Shown: positions 26,670 to 34,305 of the stretch, piece by piece
Layout: every line of letters starts with the position of its first letter
Numbering within the stretch: position 1 is the first letter of the stretch
From: Rhodoferax lacus
Lineage (GTDB): Bacteria; Pseudomonadota; Gammaproteobacteria; Burkholderiales; Burkholderiaceae_C
Assembly: GCF_003415675.1 (NCBI RefSeq)
Contig: NZ_QFZK01000002.1
Location: 1 to 64,000 of the forward strand
Length of the DNA: 64,000 bases
Reading direction: 5' to 3'
Position numbers and translations under genes: made by a program
Notes under the pieces: generated by a model
What the model was told of the DNA's origin: nothing
Seen by the model: the letters and a program-made list of their open reading frames with translations, nothing else
The model's database searches: none

Positions 26670-26942
26670 ATGAACATCAAGAAGGCATCCGCCAATCCCA
26701 GGCAGCCGGTGCGCGTATCACCGCATGGAAATTTCAATTTTGACGAGCTGCCGGACACTGGCTTCATGCGACAGCCAAAAGTTCTGGAGGTCGTTCCGTT
26801 CTCTTCAGCTACTTTGTGGCGCCATTGCAAAAATGGCCAATTCCCAAAGCCGGTGAAGTTGTCGGAACGTGTGACCGCATGGAACGTAGGCCTGATCCGC
26901 CAATGGCTGTTGGCCCAAGCTGACAAGGGCGAGGCAGTGTAA
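26670..26942 (+). CDS. AlpA-family DNA-binding protein (excisionase/regulator)
   Basis: A 90-residue protein with the MerR-like winged helix of AlpA proteins: LPDTGFMRQPKVLEVVPF, SSATLWRHCKNGQFPKPVKL, and VTAWNVGLIRQWL. AlpA proteins regulate integrases of P4-like elements or act as excisionases. ATG 26670 is chosen because the upstream extension runs through the terminator. Its TAA overlaps the ATG of the next gene by one base (TAATG), giving translational coupling. Confidence 0.85.
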   Translation: MNIKKASANPRQPVRVSPHGNFNFDELPDTGFMRQPKVLEVVPFSSATLWRHCKNGQFPKPVKLSERVTAWNVGLIRQWLLAQADKGEAV

Positions 26943-27271
26943 TGGCACGCAAAAATAGCAACGGGTTGGATGGTACAAACATCCAACCCGCCGAGACTCA
27001 CTCAAAAACCAAGAACATAAAGTTTAGCAGCAAGTCAACCGCCACGGAAGCCCAGCACGCTCGCATCCTTGAAGCCTTGCGCACTGGGGCAAAGACGAGC
27101 TATGACCTCCGTTGCCTTGGCTGCTACCAAGCACCGGCACGGATCAAGGAGTTGCGTGACAAGTTTGGCTTCAACATAGAAACCGAGCTGGTTACGCTGT
27201 ACGACCATGATGGCTACATGCATCCGCGTGCTGCCCGCTACACGTTGATAGACGGGCCAGGTGATGCATGA
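26942..27271 (+). CDS. Small helix-turn-helix protein of mobile elements
   Basis: A 109-residue protein whose C-terminal part reads HARILEALRTGAKTSYDLRC, APARIKELRDKFGFNI and DHDGYMHPRAARYTLI. This is a winged-helix pattern frequent in prophages and islands next to replication genes. The N-terminal 30 residues are polar and probably disordered. It overlaps both neighbours (TAATG upstream, ATGA downstream), so alpA, this gene and the replication-like gene form one coupled operon. Confidence 0.7.
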   Translation: MARKNSNGLDGTNIQPAETHSKTKNIKFSSKSTATEAQHARILEALRTGAKTSYDLRCLGCYQAPARIKELRDKFGFNIETELVTLYDHDGYMHPRAARYTLIDGPGDA

Positions 27272-28071
27272 GTAAGCACGCAAAACCAATGCGCGACCCA
27301 CGCGGCCACAGCCTGCGCATCTACGACGACGTGTACGACAGTCACGCATTTGCAGCCCTATCTCCCCACGACGTACTGGCATACCTGGCACTGCTGCGCG
27401 AATTGAAGGGCTTCAACAATGGCGACCTCTCGTTGCCGCTCACCCGTGCGAAGAAGTGCGGTATCAACCACCACGTCACATTGGCACGAAGTCTGCGCGC
27501 CCTCTGCGCTGTTGGGTTGGTGTCCATCACACAAAAGGGTGGCTGCACTCGTGGCGGGCAGCGGAAGCCGACCTTGTACCGAGTCACTGACCGCGAGTGC
27601 TTCGAGATCCCCGCCAAGCTGCTGGACGCCACTAAAGAGACCAACGAGTGGCAGCGCATCACCAGTGTCCAGCAGGCGGTGGATCTGATTGCAGCGGCCG
27701 AGCTTGCTGTGAAAAAGGAGCCTGAAGAAAAAAATAGCCCAGGACACGACGTGACAGCCACCGTGTCACGGGGTGTCCTAGTCGGCTCAAAAACCAGGAC
27801 ATGGTGTGACACCTGGAATGGTGGACCAGGACACGGCGTGACTATGGCAATAAAGGGCTCAAACCCAATGGCCATGCGGGTTGCGACAGGGTTTTTGCAG
27901 GAAGAGGAAAAAGCAATCCATAGGACACCGCATGTACCACCTTTATATGTTGCCATCCCTACACCTGCTTATCGCTGCACAGGCCACCACAACAGACACC
28001 GCTGGCTAACCCAAGGACAGCTTGGCTTCCTGGTCAGTCTGACCTCCACACACCAATCCATTACCCATTAA
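27268..28071 (+). CDS. Putative replication initiation protein (winged-helix, island type)
   Basis: A 267-residue protein. The N-terminal half (LRIYDDVYDSHAFAALSPHD, AYLALLRELKGFNNGDLSLP, VTLARSLRALCAVGLVSITQ) looks like a winged-helix domain as found in phage and satellite replication proteins. The last 110 residues have no clear fold and contain four DNA repeats (27741-27842) that fall in different frames, suggesting an origin embedded in the gene. The start overlaps the stop of the upstream gene. Function as replication initiator is inference from gene order (AlpA, HTH, this gene) and the repeats. Confidence 0.55.
   Translation: MSKHAKPMRDPRGHSLRIYDDVYDSHAFAALSPHDVLAYLALLRELKGFNNGDLSLPLTRAKKCGINHHVTLARSLRALCAVGLVSITQKGGCTRGGQRKPTLYRVTDRECFEIPAKLLDATKETNEWQRITSVQQAVDLIAAAELAVKKEPEEKNSPGHDVTATVSRGVLVGSKTRTWCDTWNGGPGHGVTMAIKGSNPMAMRVATGFLQEEEKAIHRTPHVPPLYVAIPTPAYRCTGHHNRHRWLTQGQLGFLVSLTSTHQSITH
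27741..27842. repeat. Four iteron-like 15-bp repeats (candidate replication origin)
   Basis: The pattern AGGACAY-NNN-GTGAC occurs at 27741-27755 (+), 27765-27779 (inverted), 27796-27810 (+) and 27828-27842 (+). A partial copy (AGGACACCGC) starts at 27922. One copy is inverted and one is in another reading frame, so the conservation is at DNA level and not an encoded peptide repeat. It lies inside the replication-like gene, as origins often do. Confidence 0.6.
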
Positions 28072-28082
28072 GAGGCCGAAAC

Positions 28083-28490
28083 ATGAAACCACTTTCGCAT
28101 GCCGAGTTCAAAGCCGAGATGAACACCGATGACAAAGGCACGCTCATCACCATCACCCAGACAGAAGGCTACTTCGAGCCCATGGAGGTATCTCTGCACC
28201 CTTGGCAGCTCCGGGCCATCCTGAATCACTTTAGTGTGCTTGGCGCTGACAAGGAGGCCGAAAAGAAGATCGCCGAGCTTGAGCGCCGGATGGGAATGGT
28301 GCGAGACCGCATCAACACCCTTCACGACTACCTGTGCAACAATTCCGACCACAGGCATGCCGACCTTACATGGGAGGTGACCTACGCAACGGCGACACTG
28401 GACCTTGCGGATGAGTACTGTCACGACTTGGATAGCGCGCTGATTGAAGCTGTTGAAGCGTCAGGTCAGAAAGTAACGGTGGCACCATGA
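28083..28490 (+). CDS. Hypothetical protein with coiled-coil segment
   Basis: A 135-residue acidic protein. Its middle (DKEAEKKIAELERRMGMVRD) looks like a short coiled coil; otherwise no family is recognised. An AGAGGCC ribosome site precedes the ATG. The ORF end overlaps the start of the next gene (ATGA), so it belongs to the same transcript as the zinc-finger protein that follows. Confidence 0.65.
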   Translation: MKPLSHAEFKAEMNTDDKGTLITITQTEGYFEPMEVSLHPWQLRAILNHFSVLGADKEAEKKIAELERRMGMVRDRINTLHDYLCNNSDHRHADLTWEVTYATATLDLADEYCHDLDSALIEAVEASGQKVTVAP

Positions 28491-29206
28491 AGAGCCCTTG
28501 CTCTCTCTGCGGTGGTACTTCTGACGTCACACCCTGTGGTGTTGGTCACTTGTGCCAGGAGTGTGCAGAATCAAATCGGGTGGGGCGTGACTCGACCACC
28601 AAGCGGGCCAAGCTTCTGCAAAAGGCGCTCTCCGGGAAGGCCAACATGGCGCGCATCACTGCAAATGGCGGAACGGTTTCCGACATTGAAGCCTATGCCG
28701 TAGAGTCGGCGGCACTGCTGTCCATGGATGAAACCCAGGGAGGCATCCTGGTGGGCGCAGGAGGCGAAGCAATGTCCCAGGATGACCCGGGGTTGCTCGA
28801 CACCATGAAAACGCCTGGAGTGGCCGCTATGGATGCTTCCCGGGACCGCCTACGGTTGGTGTCCCAGGTAGGCGTCGACTGTGCGGCGTCAGCCTTGGAC
28901 GCGTCCGACTCCATTCAAGCTGCCAACAGTTTGGAGCGCATGTTGAGTCATCAACTGGCTGTCTGCCACACCACCGCGATGAACTACGTGGCGAAGGCCA
29001 ATCTGCAGCAAGACCCACAAAACTCAGTTCGCATGATGAACCTTGGGATTAGAGCCATGGAGACCTTCCAGCGCGGGCTGATGACGGTAAAGCGCATGCG
29101 TGGCTCAGGCGAGCAGCGGATCACCATTCAGCACGTCAACGTCACAGGCGGGGGGCAGGCGGTCATTGGCCAGGTTCAGCCCCGTGGTGGTGCTGGAGAG
29201 AAATGA
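28487..29206 (+). CDS. Island-type hypothetical protein with N-terminal CxxC zinc finger
   Basis: A 239-residue protein. The N-terminus has CSLCGG and a second cysteine pair HLCQEC, which suggests a zinc knuckle. The C-terminal half is helical and contains an ITIQHVNVTGGGQAVIGQV stretch that I have seen in proteins of prophages and islands, usually followed by a small HGG-motif protein, as here. The role is unknown; the pair may bind DNA or help packaging, which is speculation. The stop overlaps the ATG of the next gene. Confidence 0.65.
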   Translation: MKSPCSLCGGTSDVTPCGVGHLCQECAESNRVGRDSTTKRAKLLQKALSGKANMARITANGGTVSDIEAYAVESAALLSMDETQGGILVGAGGEAMSQDDPGLLDTMKTPGVAAMDASRDRLRLVSQVGVDCAASALDASDSIQAANSLERMLSHQLAVCHTTAMNYVAKANLQQDPQNSVRMMNLGIRAMETFQRGLMTVKRMRGSGEQRITIQHVNVTGGGQAVIGQVQPRGGAGEK

Positions 29207-29421
29207 TGGAAAACCCCATGAAGCCCATTTGTGGCGCACATGCCAGAACAACCGGTAACCCCTGCCAAAAGCAGCCTCTCGACAACGGCCGTTGCAGGCT
29301 GCACGGCGGGTTGAGTACCGGAAGGCCTCCAACCCATGGCTTCTATACCAAGGAGGCCATAGCCAATCGGGCCAGGTTGCGCGACTTGATCAAGGGCATC
29401 AACGCAATGATTTGCAAATGA
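29203..29421 (+). CDS. Small HGG-motif protein
   Basis: A 72-residue protein with CGAHARTTGNPCQKQPL, CRLHGGLSTGRPPTHGFYTK. The paired cysteines, histidines and HGGxSTGxP signature define a widespread small phage/island family often encoded near terminase genes. No terminase follows here. It overlaps the previous gene (ATGATG). Family members tend to be somewhat longer, so the C-terminus may be shortened. The 299 bases that follow hold no supported gene. Confidence 0.7.
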   Translation: MMENPMKPICGAHARTTGNPCQKQPLDNGRCRLHGGLSTGRPPTHGFYTKEAIANRARLRDLIKGINAMICK

Positions 29422-29720
29422 GTTCAAGAAATTCCATCCGGCCAAAACCAACATCCAACAGCAATGTCTGGACCACTATAAATTGAACAAATCGGAATAC
29501 TCAATGAAAAATGGATTGACGCCCGCCGCCCGCCAGATCCGTTTCAATCAACAGGCAAAATCACCCGTTTGGGGGATATCGATTGCCGCAGGTAACGCTC
29601 ATACTAGAAGAAAAACAAGTAAGCATATTGGACACAAGAAGCGACGAACATTTAAATTTTATGTTTGTCACATTTGTGCTCCTCCTGATGATCTAGTCAC
29701 TTTAAATAAAGCTTAAACCC

Positions 29721-30695
29721 ATGAAGATTGCCTGCGAAAAAAATATTGTAAAGTGGTTGCTCATTCTTGGGAGTCTAATAGTCTTCAGTGTTCAAGCAAG
29801 AGAATTATTCGATGATGGGAAAAAGCCAACTTTAACTCAGGGGCAATCCATTTTATCCGATGACACCATTGGAGGATATCCAATTTATGTTGGTGGCGAA
29901 ATCTGGCGGTTTGAGGATGCAACGCTGTCTGGCTCAACAGGAAGCGCTGACAGTATTCCATTAGGGCTGTTCCGAATGAGACTTTCCGGGAATGGTTCAT
30001 TGACCGCATATCAAGGTGTTCAGGCCAACCTGCGATCGAACAGCTCTAGTCATTGGAGCGGCTCTCCTTGTAGTGGCGGGCATCTTTACATGCGGAACAA
30101 AGCTCGTGGAAAAAATGATAATTGCCTGACGATAGACGCTGTTTCAACCCAGATTGGATCGCAGTATAGAACACTTATAAATGTACACGTAACCGAAACA
30201 GGATCTAGCGGAAAATACTACTCTGCAATTGTGTCTTTTGATGCAGAGAGTTTTGGGTTTCCTGGGTCGACAGTTATTGAATGGAATAAGAATGGTCTGC
30301 AAGACGATAAAAAGAGAGCTACTGCTTTTTCTAAAATTACTGCATGGGCTGAAAAATATCAAGATGCAGCGGAAACTTTGATGGATTACAACTACTCAAA
30401 AGATGCATTCGCAAACGTGCCAACCATCAGCGCTTTGATGGCAAACTTTGGACCTCAAAGCGACATAAAGCCGCAATCTATTTCTAATGCGGAAGATACT
30501 TATGTGTATTGCAAGAGCACCAAAAAAGTGATTGTTGAAGGCTCAGAAAAATGCCCGCCTTCCGATGAGAAGAAAGACACTGGAGGGAAGTCTGTGGAGC
30601 AACGCATGCAAGACCTAAAGAGGTTGTTTGACAGCGGCCTAATTGACAAAGAGCTATATCAAAAAAAGCAGGAAGATATCCTTAAGTTGCTGTGA
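29721..30695 (+). CDS. Secreted hypothetical protein with C-terminal SHOCT-like domain
   Basis: A 324-residue protein with a signal peptide (WLLILGSLIVFSVQA, cleavage after about residue 26) and a long uncharacterised extracytoplasmic part with two cysteines in SPCSGGHLY and DNCLTI. A C-terminal SHOCT-type motif reads QRMQDLKRLFDSGLIDKELY. SHOCT domains are short oligomerisation modules. The coding region is markedly AT-rich, with many AAA/AAT codons, compared with both chromosome and other island genes, which points to a different origin. It stands alone, with no clear neighbours in the same operon. Confidence 0.7.
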   Translation: MKIACEKNIVKWLLILGSLIVFSVQARELFDDGKKPTLTQGQSILSDDTIGGYPIYVGGEIWRFEDATLSGSTGSADSIPLGLFRMRLSGNGSLTAYQGVQANLRSNSSSHWSGSPCSGGHLYMRNKARGKNDNCLTIDAVSTQIGSQYRTLINVHVTETGSSGKYYSAIVSFDAESFGFPGSTVIEWNKNGLQDDKKRATAFSKITAWAEKYQDAAETLMDYNYSKDAFANVPTISALMANFGPQSDIKPQSISNAEDTYVYCKSTKKVIVEGSEKCPPSDEKKDTGGKSVEQRMQDLKRLFDSGLIDKELYQKKQEDILKLL

Positions 30696-31029
30696 TCTTC
30701 GCCGGGGGACTTTCGGCATCTTGTCCTTGAACTGAAGGACATGGTTGTCACTTGGATCTGTGGAGGTTCAGTACCGTTGCTGGACATCTGTCAACCTGTT
30801 CCCCGCAGAGATGCCATCCATATCCTGATGCTCTGGCTTCAAGGTTTGACTATGGCGCCCAACCTTTTTGCCTGAGGCCGGAAGCTGTTGAGCCAGTCCG
30901 TTGCACCTTCCGCAACGCACATTGAGGCCTTACTGGTGGCTTTAGCTTGAGTTCTTGCTGACGCGTTGGCAAGTTGCCAAGGTCGTGGCGAGGAAAGCGG
31001 GGGTAGTACGTAGAAAGAAGGGGCGCAAC
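30696..31029. other. Non-coding gap
   Basis: No supported gene in these 334 bases. A minus-strand open frame at 30839-31063 exists, but its composition and lack of ribosome site do not support it. Confidence 0.5.
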
Positions 31030-31227
31030 ATGGACGAGAAAAAGTATGGGTGGGGCGGTACAAAATTGACTCTTGAGCAGCTAAGGGACGTTGATCCTAT
31101 GGCCGCGAGTGATATCGAAAATAGGCCAGAACGACCGATTCAAACCAAGTCTGAGAAAAATTTTTCCGACGGATTGTTGGTATGGATGGGAGTTTGCATT
31201 GGAGGTCTAGCAGTATTTTTTTGTTGA
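31030..31227 (+). CDS. Small single-helix membrane protein
   Basis: A 65-residue protein, polar and charged for its first 45 residues (WGGTKLTLEQLRDVDPMA), with one C-terminal membrane helix (GLLVWMGVCIGGLAVFFC). AAGGGG precedes the ATG. A tail-anchored topology is suggested. No family recognised; AT-rich like the secreted protein before it. Confidence 0.5.
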   Translation: MDEKKYGWGGTKLTLEQLRDVDPMAASDIENRPERPIQTKSEKNFSDGLLVWMGVCIGGLAVFFC

Positions 31228-31472
31228 AGTTTTTTCGTTGATGGAGTGACTGTAGAACCTACAGGGCTGGTAGCAGTCTAAACAAGACACTAAGCGCGGC
31301 ATCAGTGCACAGCTAGTCCGTTGCCTAACCGTTCGATTCCTGTATTCATTGAAATGGGTTACAGTCGTTTCACATCCTGAGCTGGACTGACGTCCGCACC
31401 AACCTGCCCCCGGGGCAAGGTGGTCTGCCAAAAGCAATGTGGCCCAACGGGGCAACCAAGCCGAACAACGTC

Positions 31473-31495
31473 AACCCTCTCATGAGGGTTTTTTC
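31473..31495 (+). terminator. Rho-independent terminator before the HDAC-SLOG operon
   Basis: AACCCTC (31473-31479), TCAT loop, GAGGGTT (31484-31490), then TTTTTC. It isolates the downstream operon from the island genes before it. The rest of the 31228-31601 gap shows no gene. Confidence 0.75.
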
Positions 31496-31601
31496 ATTTC
31501 TGGGCCTGGTTGGGCCTGCGTTGTGCGCGAATCGACCGGGGGGATTTGTTCCAGCTTGTGGCCCCCGACACATTGTCAAAGCCACTAAAGAGGAGATTGA
31601 A

Positions 31602-31904
31602 ATGAACCAAGTTCGCCGGTCCGCCGCCGAGTCAGCTGTGCAGAATTGCAGCACACCCACCCATCCGGTAAGTGCAACCTCACGAGCGACTCTTTTTGAC
31701 AATGGCGACTTCGCATACTTCGCCGATGTCACCCCGGTGTGTGAACCTGTTGGCGGCTACTGCTTGAAAATCTCCAGTCGCTTGAACTCTGCCAAAGACG
31801 CTGATGCTGAGCAGGTTCACTTCAAGGCATGCCTGGATAGCCACGGCTTGAAGGCTCTTGCGCACCTCATCACAGTTGGAACGGAGCAGGGCCATGGCAA
31901 ATGA
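31602..31904 (+). CDS. Hypothetical protein, first gene of the HDAC-SLOG operon
   Basis: A 100-residue protein starting at ATG 31602, which follows AGGAGA at 31591-31596. It has a polar N-terminus, then a beta-rich middle (GDFAYFADVTPV, GYCLKISSRL) and a helical C-terminus (KACLDSHGLKALAHLITV). No family is recognised. The stop overlaps the start of the HDAC-fold gene (ATGA at 31901-31904), so the product is probably made in step with the enzyme. Confidence 0.6.
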   Translation: MNQVRRSAAESAVQNCSTPTHPVSATSRATLFDNGDFAYFADVTPVCEPVGGYCLKISSRLNSAKDADAEQVHFKACLDSHGLKALAHLITVGTEQGHGK

Positions 31905-32785
31905 TCGGCCCCTTCTTCTATGACCCACTGATGAGCCTGGATGATGTTGACTCATTCTCGAAGTCGGCATCCAAGCCACGCAGGTTCATGGAGCTGATGG
32001 ATCACCACTACCGGACATCTCCTCGCGCGCTGGTCGTGCCGGTCACTCAGGCGGATCTCTACCGTGTCCATGACAAACACTTCGTTGACGGTGTGTTTGG
32101 TGGATCTGTCCAGAACGGCTTCCACAACTTCGACCAGCGTGTGCCGCAGGCCTGCTTGTGGACCTGTGGTGCGATGGTATCGGCCGCCCTGCATGCACCC
32201 TACCGGCAGATGCCTGTGTGCGTCCCTGCATCCGGCTTTCACCACGCCGGCTACGACTTCGCAGAAGGCTACTGCACCTTCAATGGATTGACACTGGCGG
32301 CCGATGCATTCGTCCAGGCCAACCCGGGCGCCAAGGTGGCCATCCTGGACCTGGACTTCCACTTTGGCAACGGCACGGATCACATCTTGACCAGCCTGCC
32401 AGAGCTGCAGCGCAATGTCCTGCACCTGACCAGCGGCTTGTACTTCCACCCAGAGGATGACCCTGACGAGTTCTTCCTGTGGTTGGAAGAGTGCGTCGAG
32501 GAGATCAACGCCTTCAAGCCGGATCTGCTTCTGTACCAGGCTGGCGCAGACATGCACAAGGATGACCCGCTTGGCGGCATCCTGGACAACGCGCAGATGG
32601 AACAGCGCGACCTGACCGTCTTTCGCAAGCTGCTGTACCCCACGGTATGGAACCTGGCCGGCGGATACCAGCCGGGTGACGACATGCACAGCAACCCAGT
32701 GCTGCAACTCCACCGCATGACGGTCGGAGCCTCAAACAAATCTGGCGCTGCCAGGATGAAGATCAAGGAAAGGGACAGGCCATGA
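31901..32785 (+). CDS. HDAC/acetylpolyamine amidohydrolase-fold zinc hydrolase
   Basis: A 294-residue protein with the arginase/deacetylase fold. ASGFHHAGYDFAEGYCTFNG (H114, H115) matches the histone deacetylase active-site His pair. LDLDFHFGNGTDHIL carries zinc ligands D152 and H154, LYQAGADMHKDDPLGG carries the third ligand D217, and NLAGGYQ the C-terminal substrate loop. All metal ligands appear intact, so it should be an active deacylase or amidohydrolase. Bacterial relatives act on acetylpolyamines, acetoin-pathway proteins or acylated small molecules. Finding one on a mobile element, coupled to a SLOG-like gene, is unusual. The start overlaps the previous stop, and the end overlaps the next start. 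Confidence 0.85.
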   Translation: MIGPFFYDPLMSLDDVDSFSKSASKPRRFMELMDHHYRTSPRALVVPVTQADLYRVHDKHFVDGVFGGSVQNGFHNFDQRVPQACLWTCGAMVSAALHAPYRQMPVCVPASGFHHAGYDFAEGYCTFNGLTLAADAFVQANPGAKVAILDLDFHFGNGTDHILTSLPELQRNVLHLTSGLYFHPEDDPDEFFLWLEECVEEINAFKPDLLLYQAGADMHKDDPLGGILDNAQMEQRDLTVFRKLLYPTVWNLAGGYQPGDDMHSNPVLQLHRMTVGASNKSGAARMKIKERDRP

Positions 32786-33687
32786 GCACGGACAAGTTTG
32801 GTCCTGACAGCAATTCGAACGAAATATCAAGTCCGCCGCCACCTTGGTTGGAGAGGCGTCTGACGGCCTTGGACGAAGCGTTGCGCGCCTCTGGCCATAC
32901 TTTGACGGTGACGGAGCCGTCGGATGCTACCGAATTAACAGTGACGTTTCCCCAGGGCCGTCGACCACGGCCAAAAGCGGCAGACTGGCGCGCTGCGTAC
33001 AGCCGGGCCCACTACGACTTTGAAGCGAATGAGCAGACCTATGTACTGCGGGTGGGAGAGAAAGGTCAGGCCGTGGCGGATCTTCTACAGTGTCTTAATG
33101 CGTCCGGTGCGGCCTTCATTTCTGCCCACAACCCAGCAAGCCTGCAGCTCGGTCCAGTCCACAACAGGATGGCGGACAGAGCACTTAAGCGCGACTTGAA
33201 GGGCTCTGGTGCCTTGGTGTTCCCTGGCAACGGCGGAGACCCTGCGGGAGCCTGGCCAACAGAACCAAGTCTGATGGTGGTTGGCATGGATAGGAGCCAG
33301 GCCGAGAGGTTGGCCAAACGTTATGGGCAATACGCCATGTTGTGGATCGACGCCAACGGCTTGGTCACCTTGGTTGAGCTCACGGACCTGGACAAGGCGA
33401 TCCGCTACCCATTGAAAGTGCCACCATTCTCCTGGGTTGAGCTGGGATTTAACTGGGGTGATGAGTTTGCTACCCTGCGCCTCACGCCGTCCGAATGGCT
33501 ACGCATCCTTCAAGGCAATGACTTCAGCAAGACGAGCCGGTCGGGCTATGACGGCCGGAGGTTTATCCTGACCTGGGATTTCTCCAAGGGAACGGGCCTA
33601 TATGTCAACTATGGACGCGATGGTGGCACCGCCTACGATGGCAAGCTTGTCGGTGTATCGATCACACTGGAGGCATTGGCTTGCTGA
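32782..33687 (+). CDS. DUF3293-containing protein
   Basis: A 301-residue protein. Residues about 110-200 match the DUF3293 pattern (AFISAHNPASLQLGPVHNRM, LKRDLKGSGALVFPG, ERLAKRYGQYAMLWIDA). A N-terminal extension of about 100 residues and a C-terminal 90 residues (WGDEFATLRL, FILTWDFSKGTG) have no recognised family. The biochemical role of DUF3293 is unknown. The ATG overlaps the stop of the HDAC-fold gene, and its 3' end overlaps the next gene, so it is part of the same coupled unit. Confidence 0.75.
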   Translation: MSTDKFGPDSNSNEISSPPPPWLERRLTALDEALRASGHTLTVTEPSDATELTVTFPQGRRPRPKAADWRAAYSRAHYDFEANEQTYVLRVGEKGQAVADLLQCLNASGAAFISAHNPASLQLGPVHNRMADRALKRDLKGSGALVFPGNGGDPAGAWPTEPSLMVVGMDRSQAERLAKRYGQYAMLWIDANGLVTLVELTDLDKAIRYPLKVPPFSWVELGFNWGDEFATLRLTPSEWLRILQGNDFSKTSRSGYDGRRFILTWDFSKGTGLYVNYGRDGGTAYDGKLVGVSITLEALAC

Positions 33688-34205
33688 CATCTGCTTTGAA
33701 CTCACCCGCCAGGCTGGGGCATGTTGAGATCATGATGTCCGGTGGCCAGACGGGCGTCGACCGTGCGGCACTGGATTTCGCTATTGAGAGCAAACTACCT
33801 CACGCTGGATGGTGCCCCAGGGGTCGCATTGCCATTGACGGAGTTTTGCCAGCCAGATACCAACTGCGAGAGACAGAGTCGGATGGCTACCGCCAACGTA
33901 CAAGGCTCAATGTTCAAGATAGCCAGGCGACCTTGCTGTTGAATGTGGGTGCACTGGACGGCGGCACATTGCAGACCCTGAAATTCACGCAAACAATGGT
34001 GCGCCCGTGCCTGGTTGTTCAGATGGACATTGCCGACATCGCCAATGCGGCCATTGATATCCAGCGCTGGCTTGAACCCCATCAGATCAAGACTTTGAAT
34101 ATTGCCGGCCCCAGGGAGGAGAAGCGGCCAGGAATCTACGCAATGACGTTTTTGCTTCTTCGGCATTTGCGTGAGCTCCCTCCGAATAGGAATTTATGGA
34201 CCTAG
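33681..34205 (+). CDS. SLOG-superfamily putative molybdenum-cofactor-carrier-like protein (cpMoCo)
   Basis: Up to 174 residues. The signature MSGGQTGVDRAALDFAI (about residues 19-35), then HAGWCPRGRIAIDGVLP, NVQDSQATLLLN and GGTLQTLKF match the cpMoCo family of the SLOG superfamily, whose Rossmannoid fold binds nucleotides or nucleotide-like ligands. The start is either TTG 33681, overlapping the previous stop, or ATG 33732; the second better matches the family N-terminus. SLOG proteins occur in nucleotide-signal immune systems, and cpMoCo relatives occur in phages. Ligand is unknown. It is the fourth gene of the coupled operon. Confidence 0.8.
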   Translation: MLTSALNSPARLGHVEIMMSGGQTGVDRAALDFAIESKLPHAGWCPRGRIAIDGVLPARYQLRETESDGYRQRTRLNVQDSQATLLLNVGALDGGTLQTLKFTQTMVRPCLVVQMDIADIANAAIDIQRWLEPHQIKTLNIAGPREEKRPGIYAMTFLLLRHLRELPPNRNLWT

Positions 34206-34305
34206 TCACGGTAATATCTCGCTGGCGCTGGGCCAACAGTTCTTTTTGTACTACAGTAAAGCGAGCGTTCGGCATCGATGGGTTGCAGCCGTTACCATTC
34301 CACGA

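Noticed and set aside
29483..29716. 77-codon frame after the HGG-motif gene
   Set aside because: TTG start, no ribosome site, low-complexity basic composition and no family similarity.
30839..31063. Minus-strand 74-codon frame in the island gap
   Set aside because: No ribosome site and no domain; overlaps the start of the small membrane gene.
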